Assembly: GCA_021822495.1 (NCBI GenBank)
Contig: JAKAQO010000012.1
Location: 1-39,329, forward strand
Direction: 5' to 3'
DNA: 39,329 bases
Origin: a bacterium
GTDB taxonomy: Bacteria > Elusimicrobiota > Elusimicrobia > UBA1565 > UBA9628
Position 1 is the stretch's first letter; every line of letters begins with the position of its first letter. The notes beneath the pieces are model-generated. The model was not told the origin of the DNA, did no database searches, and saw only the letters and a list, made by a program, of their open reading frames with translations. The position numbers and the translations under genes were made by a program. Positions 33,814 to 39,329 of this stretch are shown here, in pieces.

Positions 33814-36358
33814 AGCCGGAAGAATGCGATGGAACTTCAGAAGGGTTTTGAATCAAGGGTTTGCCTTTTGGATTTTTGAGCCTCTGTTCAACGGCTGCGA
33901 GGTTATGCTGGGCCTGGGCGAAATTTGGGTCAAACTGAAGAGCCTCTTGGTAGGCGGCCTTGGCGAGTTCAAAATTATTCATCATGAAATAAGCGTTTCC
34001 TAAACTTGTGTAAATCTCTCCCCCTTCCGCGTGTTTATCCGGCGAAGGGTGCCGATGAACTGGATAAGGAATTCCAGGAACATGAACGTAGGTTTGATAA
34101 CTGAGAATCGTTTTTCTAAGGAAAGGCTTGACGATAAGAGACGGGTCTACCGCGCATTTATCCGCCAAAATATATTCCTGATACGCTTTGACGGCATCGG
34201 CATAGCGATGTTCCATCATGTAAATCTGACCCATCCTCAAGAAGTTCGGTTCAAAAACAGGATCGATGGTCTTGTAAAGCTTAAAGCGGGTGAGGGCGCG
34301 GTTTAAATACATCTGCGCATCCTCGGGATGCCCGTGATCAATGGCCCATTGAGCGCGCTTGAGATGAAGGACTCCTACCTGATAGTGCATCTGAACGTAA
34401 TTAGGCGAAAGTTTTCGGACTTCATTATAGGCGTCCAAGGCCCGCTCATAATCATCGCGAGGAACATTGTTTTTATCGCCCCAGGTGGGATTATAAGTTT
34501 TCTGCATATTAAACCGGTCGTTGAAAACATTTCCCATAAAGTAAAGCGCCATCGCAAAATTTGGATCAAGCCGATGCACCGTTTGATATTCAGACAAAGC
34601 CTTGTCCCAATCATGTTCCTTTGAAAAATAAATGGCGATATTATGATGAATATCGGCTTTAAAATAGCCCCAGAAGGTATAAAGAATAGGAAGCGTTGAC
34701 AAGACAAGCGCGCCAATGGCAGGATTCTCAGACAAAAGAATAAGGCGGAAAAAAACATATCCCAAACCAAAGACGCAGGCTAGCAGGGTTCCCCACGACA
34801 ACCACCACTGGAGGATTTCCCCTCCCATGGTCAGGCGATCAATCGGACCTTGCAAAACGTTAAATTGAGTCAAGATCAGAAAAATGACGTAGAAAAGCCC
34901 GCCCCAAGCAGCCAGCCGAACCGGCCAGATTAAAAATTCAGACAGCGTTTTCCAAAATGAATCCGGCGCCGCGCCATCTGGTTTAGCGTTTTTCTCATCA
35001 ACAAGATGAGATTCATACAACCCTTTTCCTCGGGAAAGGTTTACAATCATCCCTGGCAAAAGACCCAAATAAACTCCGGAGGAGACAAAACGAAGACTGA
35101 CATCGAAAAAATTGTGGCACAACATGCCGATAAACGCAATCATATAGCCCAAAAGATCAAAAACTCTAGGCGGAATTTTTTTGTCTTTCGATGCGTAAGA
35201 AGCGTCTAACATCTGGCCTAAAGACTTAAAACCAACGACCAAGGTACTAAGAATAAGCCATAAAAACACGCCAAAACCCAGGATTCCGTTGTCAAACAAC
35301 TCTTCTAAGTATTCGTCTTCCGCGTGATCGGTTTCCGTATTATGCTTGGCCTCGATATGAAAAATTGGAGGACGCCGAAAAGCGGGATAAACCGGCGGAA
35401 AACTTCCGATGCCCGTTCCAATAAATGGTTGAGTCATAATCATTTCCCAAGTGGCTTCCCAGGTAAATAAGCGAAAATTGACCGAAGCAAGGCGACCGGT
35501 TAAGTCTTTCGTGAAGATATATGAAAACGGCAATAAGACCGCGAGCGCCCCTCCAATCAAATATTTTCGATAGGGAGCAATGAGTTCCTTAAAATAGATA
35601 AAGGCAATGACGCAGAAAACGACGATCACAATTCCAAATCCGACCCAAGCCCCCTTGGTTCCCGTAAAATAGAGATCAACTAGAAGCATCAGCATGAGCG
35701 GGATCAAAGACATTCGGCGGCCTTTAAGGTAACGCAAGAGTAAAATGGGAAAAATAATAACGAGAAAATCCGCGAAAAAATTGGGATTGCCATAAGTCGA
35801 GAATACGCGGTCGCCAAAAGCCATGCGCCAGATAAATGGATCAATTCCATGACCAATTCCCGGCGGGAAGAAATGAGTATCAATAACTTGGAGAAACCCA
35901 TATCCCACCGCCACCCAGGCCGTCCAAATTAAGATTTTTGTCAACCGTTCAGAGGCTTCGGCGTCAAATTCATAAATAATGATGAGCGCCGCCGACATAA
36001 AGAAAAAATGACGGAGAAAAAAATCAACGCTGGCCATGTGATAGGGCGCATGGATAAAGGATAGAATTCCAACCAAAAGATAAGCCAAGAACGGAGACAA
36101 GCACACCAAATCTTCTCGGCTAAGCGCCGCGCCGCCGGATTCAATCAGACGACTGAGCCATAGGGTCAAAAGCGCTAATCCCCCCATTTGCATGACGGAT
36201 ATTTTGACCTGGGCGGAATCGTAGGTTCTCAGATAAAACAGGGAAGAAATTAAAAAATAGAGAAGCGGAAGCCACCAAACGATGGATTTATGGAGAAAAG
36301 ATTGAAGTTCCAAAGACTTCTTAAGCGAAGCGATTTTGTCTTTAATTACGGGCGGCAT
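33791..36358 (-). CDS. O-antigen ligase / polymerase-like membrane protein with C-terminal TPRs
   Basis: About 855 residues. Ten or more TM helices occupy roughly 25-460 and 485-590. The Wzy_C-type loop includes 'YGNPNFFADFLVIIFP', 'TGTKGAWVGFGIVI', 'RLFTWEATWEMIMTQPFIG' and 'DHAEDEYLEELFDNGILG', all characteristic of O-antigen ligases and PglL-like oligosaccharyltransferases. The last 260 residues contain TPRs ('DKALSEYQTVHRLDPNF', 'ELAKAAYQEALQFDPNF'), facing the periplasm if topology is standard. It would join a lipid-linked glycan to lipid A core, protein or another glycan; the TPRs favour a protein partner. ATG 36358 is taken as start; a TTG just upstream (36361) is possible. First gene of its operon. 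Confidence 0.87.
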   Translation of the reverse strand: MPPVIKDKIASLKKSLELQSFLHKSIVWWLPLLYFLISSLFYLRTYDSAQVKISVMQMGGLALLTLWLSRLIESGGAALSREDLVCLSPFLAYLLVGILSFIHAPYHMASVDFFLRHFFFMSAALIIIYEFDAEASERLTKILIWTAWVAVGYGFLQVIDTHFFPPGIGHGIDPFIWRMAFGDRVFSTYGNPNFFADFLVIIFPILLLRYLKGRRMSLIPLMLMLLVDLYFTGTKGAWVGFGIVIVVFCVIAFIYFKELIAPYRKYLIGGALAVLLPFSYIFTKDLTGRLASVNFRLFTWEATWEMIMTQPFIGTGIGSFPPVYPAFRRPPIFHIEAKHNTETDHAEDEYLEELFDNGILGFGVFLWLILSTLVVGFKSLGQMLDASYASKDKKIPPRVFDLLGYMIAFIGMLCHNFFDVSLRFVSSGVYLGLLPGMIVNLSRGKGLYESHLVDEKNAKPDGAAPDSFWKTLSEFLIWPVRLAAWGGLFYVIFLILTQFNVLQGPIDRLTMGGEILQWWLSWGTLLACVFGLGYVFFRLILLSENPAIGALVLSTLPILYTFWGYFKADIHHNIAIYFSKEHDWDKALSEYQTVHRLDPNFAMALYFMGNVFNDRFNMQKTYNPTWGDKNNVPRDDYERALDAYNEVRKLSPNYVQMHYQVGVLHLKRAQWAIDHGHPEDAQMYLNRALTRFKLYKTIDPVFEPNFLRMGQIYMMEHRYADAVKAYQEYILADKCAVDPSLIVKPFLRKTILSYQTYVHVPGIPYPVHRHPSPDKHAEGGEIYTSLGNAYFMMNNFELAKAAYQEALQFDPNFAQAQHNLAAVEQRLKNPKGKPLIQNPSEVPSHSSGYEIIQKK

Positions 36359-36411
36359 CAAGAAATCCTAGCAAAAACGCGAGCAAATATCGTTAGATAT
36401 CGTAAAGAGGT

Positions 36412-36500
36412 ATGAAAACAAAGAAAATATTCGTGACGGGGTCATCGGGGCTGATTGGTTCCGAGGTTTGCATTTATTTTGGAAAGCGGGGTTTTAAAGT
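36412..36500 (+). repeat. 89-bp perfect direct repeat, left copy
   Basis: It is identical to 39203-39291. It begins exactly at the ATG of the epimerase fragment; the upstream flanks of the two copies are unrelated. Together the copies bracket a segment of about 2.8 kb. Confidence 0.92.
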
Positions 36501-36597
36501 TGAGGGCTTAGACAACAACCAACGCATAGCCGTCATTCCCTTGCCTTTATCCGCACGAGTTTGCCGCGAAAAATTCAAATTGGACGCAAATATCTAA
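36412..36597 (+). pseudogene. 5' fragment of an NAD-dependent tyvelose/paratose-epimerase-like gene
   Basis: The first 38 codons (MKTKKIFVTGSSGLIGSEVC...) encode the Rossmann start of an extended SDR and end at 'DNNQR'. The same 38 residues begin the gene at 39203. After codon 38 (about 36525) similarity stops, and a short unrelated tail runs to TAA at 36595-36597, giving 61 residues where about 350 are expected. The catalytic half is missing, so it is a deletion remnant or a recombination scar. The first 89 nt are identical to the copy at 39203; the next 27 nt differ only at synonymous positions. A GT2 gene follows at once. Confidence 0.85.
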
Positions 36598-36604
36598 TTC
36601 CTGA

Positions 36605-37381
36605 ATGAACGAACCATCGGCGACGCCATTAAAACTTTTGTCCGTTGTTATTCCCGCTCGCAATGAAGAAGGCTGTATCGCGGCAACCGTTGAACATCTG
36701 CACGTGGAACTAAGACTCCAAAATATTCCGCATGAGATTGTCGTCATTGATGATGGAAGTAAGGACCGGACCTGGGAAATCTTACAAAAACTTTCTCAGC
36801 GCATTCCTGAGATAAAACCATTTAAAAACGAGGGTGAACACGGTTTTGGCCGCGCGGTTCAACTGGGCTTAGAACATTATCAGGGCAATGCGGTCGTCAT
36901 CATGATGGCCGATGAGTCCGATGATTGCCGGGATGTGACGCGTTACTGGCAAAAGCTGGGCGAGGGGTTTGACTGCGTTTTTGGGAGCCGGTTTATGAAA
37001 GGCGGCGGCGTGATTGATTATCCGCGCATTAAGCTTATTTTCAACCGCCTAGCTAATTTGTTTATCCGTGTCTTGTTTGGCTTTAAGCTCAACGATACCA
37101 CCAATGCCTTCAAGGCTTACCGAAGAGAAGTCATTGATGGCTGCCGTCCGTTCTTATCCCCGCATTTTAACTTAACGGTGGAGTTGCCGCTCAAAGCCAT
37201 TGTGCGCAGATATTCCTGGACCGTCGTTCCCATCACTTGGCGAAACCGAAAAGCGGGCGAGGCTAAATTTAAGATTAAAGAGATGGGTAGCCGCTACCTT
37301 TTCATCTGCCTCTATGTTTGGCTCGAAAAATATTTCTCAAGGGGAGACTACAACAAACGAATTAAAGGAAAAATATCGTAA
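36605..37381 (+). CDS. Family 2 glycosyltransferase (DPM1/GtrB-like, soluble)
   Basis: 258 residues: 'SVVIPARNEEGCIAATVEHL', 'VVIDDGSKDRTW', and 'MMADESDD' as the metal-site segment, then 'RFMKGGGVIDYPR' and 'DTTNAFKAYRREVI', all typical of polyprenyl-phosphate sugar transferases. There is no C-terminal TM pair. It should provide a lipid-linked sugar for the GT-C-like membrane protein at 37472. It follows the epimerase remnant by seven bases, an order usual for intact epimerase-GT2 pairs in glycan clusters, so it probably once belonged to such a pair. Confidence 0.86.
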   Translation: MNEPSATPLKLLSVVIPARNEEGCIAATVEHLHVELRLQNIPHEIVVIDDGSKDRTWEILQKLSQRIPEIKPFKNEGEHGFGRAVQLGLEHYQGNAVVIMMADESDDCRDVTRYWQKLGEGFDCVFGSRFMKGGGVIDYPRIKLIFNRLANLFIRVLFGFKLNDTTNAFKAYRREVIDGCRPFLSPHFNLTVELPLKAIVRRYSWTVVPITWRNRKAGEAKFKIKEMGSRYLFICLYVWLEKYFSRGDYNKRIKGKIS

Positions 37382-37391
37382 TAATGCAATC

Positions 37392-37475
37392 ATGTTCGCC
37401 AGAATTCCCGGATGGAATAAATCCAAGGCGTGGGACGACTTGGCGGAGTATTATCAACTACAAGAAAAACCATGA
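37392..37475 (+). CDS. Short ORF of 27 codons coupled to the next gene; possible remnant
   Basis: ATG 37392 starts MFARIPGWNKSKAWDDLAEY, and the 27-residue product ends with TGA at 37473-37475, overlapping the next ATG (37472) as ATGA. The frame stays open upstream through the 3' end of the GT2 gene. The sequence looks like real protein (two Trp, a mixed amphipathic helix) but matches no family I know. It could be the last codons of a deleted gene or a small coupled leader. No clear ribosome binding site is present at 37392. Confidence 0.35.
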   Translation: MFARIPGWNKSKAWDDLAEYYQLQEKP

Positions 37476-39199
37476 GTGACAAGTTGGATTACACCAGGAA
37501 TGGACGCGGTTTTCAAATCGCCCTATGGTCTTTTTATGTGCCCGTGTTTCTTATTGTCGCAATTATCGCCTCATATTTTCTTTATATTCATTTTTTGGGC
37601 GTTAATGTTCTCTTTTGGGATGATTGGGACGGTTTCCTCCCGATTTATCGGGATTTTATTTTTAATTCAGGTTTCAAATGGAATACTTTACTCGCTTTAC
37701 TAAAAACAAGCCATAATGGAAATTTGATGGTGATCCCGTTTGGGTTTATGATTATTGAAGGCTATTTAACGCACCTCAACAGTAAAGTTATAATGTATAC
37801 AGGCGCTTTTTTTCAATGCGCATCATTTGTCCTTCTCTCTTTTCTGGCTGAGCCGATATTGCCAAAAGGAAAATCTCGTTTTTGGTATTTAGTTCCTATC
37901 GCTTGTTTTTTATTTTCTTTTTGCCAGTACGAAAATATTCTCTGGGATTTTCAGTTAGCTTGGTTTATGATCGTATTGTTTCTTATATCTGCATTGTATT
38001 TGGTTGATCTAGCCCTTTATGGCATTGCGAGATTTCCATGTTTTTCGTTCGGCATCGCCTGCGCTACACTAGCCTCTTTTTCTTCTCTTCAGGGATTGGC
38101 GGTCTGGCCCGCTGTAGCAGCCTATATAGCGTTAAAACGAAGACCAGTTTTAAAAACTAATTTAGAGATTTTGAGAGACGCTTTTTTTGCTACATGGACT
38201 GTTTGCGGGGCAACGACTATTCTTGTTTTCTTTATGGTTTCTCGCTTTGGCGGGTACGGTATATCTTCTGACATTGCTACCCATGGACGTGGACTGGGAG
38301 GTTTACTCTTGTATTCTCTCGCCCATTGGCGCCATAGTTTTCGTTTTCTTCTTGCTTCTTGGGAAGGGGTCTTATTGACTCGTGCGAGCCAATTTCCATT
38401 CATGGGCGTTCTCCTCGCTATTTTTCTTGCCATTTTTTTAATGAATTTATATCGTTCAAAACACAAATATTTATATGCGCTTCCGTCTTCGCTTGTTCTA
38501 TTTGGTCTACTATTTGGTTTCATGTTGGTTATAGGTCGTTGTGGGTGGGGAATAGATGAAGCGCGCAGCTCCCGCTACTCCACAAACACCTTAATTTTGG
38601 TTGTAGGGCTCTATCTTGGTCTATTAAGCTTCTTGAAAGACTATCCATCCGAGAAATTGCCATATTCTTTTTTAAGTGTGAAGGCTTTATTTGGCAGCTT
38701 TTTGCTAACTTTCATTTTGGTCAATAATTCTTTAGGCATTGCTCGCGGACGCTCATGGAGCAGAAAGCAATGGGGCAATGTTCTCATATTGACTCATTAT
38801 TTAGACATTCCTCAATTTAATATGGAACGTACGATTTTCCCTAACCCAGATTTTCTAAAAGTACAAGCGCGCTTCTTACGTTCTCATAACCTTAATGTTT
38901 ATCGGATTAATTTGCTTTCTGAAATGCCAAGATATTATAGAGAACTTATTAATCCTCCTAGCTCTTATGTTTTGCTTGAAAATCAGAATCCTCAACAAAA
39001 AAAAGCTCTCGAACAATTGTGGTTCGTCTACACTATGACCCCAGATATCATGCGAACCTCTCGGACAAATTCTATTACTCCCGAGATACTAGCTTGGGCT
39101 TGCAGTAGGACTAGAGTGAACTGGCATCATATGCACCGCTATCTTGTTCCTTACGCATTAGATTATGAGTTGCTTTGCCAAAAATTAAAAAAGGGATAA
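37472..39199 (+). CDS. Polytopic membrane protein, GT-C/GtrII-like, AT-rich
   Basis: 575 residues. TM1 is at about 13-38, and the following loop has 'NVLFWDDWDGFLPIYRDF' and then 'TSHNGNLMVIPFGFM'. This W-D-(D/E)-W-D plus HN-x-(N/H) arrangement is seen in polytopic proteins of O-antigen and glycan loci thought to be GT-C transferases (from memory; not verified). About 10-11 TM helices run to residue 435, then a soluble tail of about 140 residues with 'PQQKKALEQLW'. Codon use is visibly more AT-rich than in neighbouring genes, pointing to recent acquisition. ATG 37472 overlaps the preceding short ORF. Confidence 0.65.
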   Translation: MSDKLDYTRNGRGFQIALWSFYVPVFLIVAIIASYFLYIHFLGVNVLFWDDWDGFLPIYRDFIFNSGFKWNTLLALLKTSHNGNLMVIPFGFMIIEGYLTHLNSKVIMYTGAFFQCASFVLLSFLAEPILPKGKSRFWYLVPIACFLFSFCQYENILWDFQLAWFMIVLFLISALYLVDLALYGIARFPCFSFGIACATLASFSSLQGLAVWPAVAAYIALKRRPVLKTNLEILRDAFFATWTVCGATTILVFFMVSRFGGYGISSDIATHGRGLGGLLLYSLAHWRHSFRFLLASWEGVLLTRASQFPFMGVLLAIFLAIFLMNLYRSKHKYLYALPSSLVLFGLLFGFMLVIGRCGWGIDEARSSRYSTNTLILVVGLYLGLLSFLKDYPSEKLPYSFLSVKALFGSFLLTFILVNNSLGIARGRSWSRKQWGNVLILTHYLDIPQFNMERTIFPNPDFLKVQARFLRSHNLNVYRINLLSEMPRYYRELINPPSSYVLLENQNPQQKKALEQLWFVYTMTPDIMRTSRTNSITPEILAWACSRTRVNWHHMHRYLVPYALDYELLCQKLKKG

Positions 39200-39202
39200 A
39201 TC

Positions 39203-39291
39203 ATGAAAACAAAGAAAATATTCGTGACGGGGTCATCGGGGCTGATTGGTTCCGAGGTTTGCATTTATTTTGGAAAGCGGGGTTTTAAAGT
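39203..39291 (+). repeat. 89-bp perfect direct repeat, right copy
   Basis: It is identical to 36412-36500 and begins at the ATG. From 39292 on the two copies differ at nearly every third codon position while encoding the same residues, until the left copy breaks off about 25 bases later. Confidence 0.92.
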
Positions 39292-39329
39292 CGAAGGGCT
39301 TGACAATAATCAGCGCGCGGTGTTTTTCG
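39203..39329 (+). CDS. NAD-dependent tyvelose/paratose-epimerase-like SDR, 5' part (runs off window)
   Basis: ATG 39203 follows AAAAAGGGA with good spacing. The 42 visible codons give a Rossmann motif 'VTGSSGLIGSEVCIYFGKRG' and continue 'DNNQRAVFF', the usual reading of CDP-tyvelose/paratose 2-epimerase-like proteins. It is thus the intact member of the pair, the other being the fragment at 36412. It is three bases after the stop of the GT-C-like gene. Confidence 0.8.
   Translation, partial: MKTKKIFVTGSSGLIGSEVCIYFGKRGFKVEGLDNNQRAVFF

Noticed and set aside
36595-36604. A frameshift as the only damage in the epimerase fragment
   Set aside because: No other frame after about 36525 resumes epimerase sequence, and only about 80 bases lie before the next gene, so the body is deleted.
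1-39329. CRISPR arrays, tRNA or rRNA genes, prophage or restriction systems
   Set aside because: I saw no regularly spaced repeats, cloverleaf candidates or marker proteins. This was by reading only, without a search program.

Overview
The window looks like part of the chromosome of a Gram-negative, probably uncultivated bacterium of moderate GC. The evidence is a PorV/PorQ-type outer-membrane barrel, an O-antigen ligase, a polyprenyl-phosphate sugar-1-phosphate transferase, heptose synthesis genes and many membrane glycosyltransferases. Secreted fibronectin-III proteins with FlgD/T9SS-like C-terminal modules, a PorV-TPR fusion and a very compact layout fit candidate phyla such as Elusimicrobiota or Omnitrophota. 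That placement is inference. No rRNA, tRNA, CRISPR array, transposase or phage gene was seen.

Region 1 (1-7287, + strand) is an envelope and signalling operon: the tail of a secreted protein, a periplasmic Ig-fold-like protein, two exported proteins sharing a C-terminal sorting-type domain, a PorV-like barrel fused to TPRs, a membrane histidine kinase and a stand-alone receiver. Region 2 (7240-10947, - strand) is a three-gene unit of two long coiled-coil proteins and one single-pass membrane protein with a propeller-like exterior. Region 3 (11195-18272, + strand) runs from lipid-linked glycan genes (GT2, GT-C, MraY/WecA-like transferase, FAD protein) into a DnaQ-like exonuclease, queC and queE. 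Region 4 (18219-21296) holds two divergent GT-C proteins. Region 5 (21263-27979, - strand) has a GT2, an epimerase and a complete set for GDP-D-glycero-alpha-D-manno-heptose (gmhA, hddA, hddC, gmhB), then another GT2 and a DUF4143-type ATPase. Region 6 (28047-36358, - strand) holds an O-antigen ligase-TPR protein, an exported TldD-like metallopeptidase, a methyltransferase, a GT-C protein and a second exported TldD/PmbA-like protein without the metal site. Region 7 (36412-39329, + strand) is a rearranged glycan module bracketed by two copies of the 5' end of a tyvelose/paratose-epimerase-like gene.

Four observations stand out. (i) Five copies of a 66-71 bp imperfectly palindromic element lie between genes, and several place a Shine-Dalgarno sequence in the 3' arm just before a start codon. 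(ii) There is an exported catalytic/non-catalytic TldD-TldE-like pair. (iii) An 89-nt perfect direct repeat in region 7 ends abruptly in purely synonymous divergence, the mark of recombination. (iv) A PorV-TPR barrel, sorting-domain proteins and a two-component system are packed together. All three convergent gene junctions overlap tail to tail. The longest non-coding stretch (10948-11194) holds two of the repeat elements.
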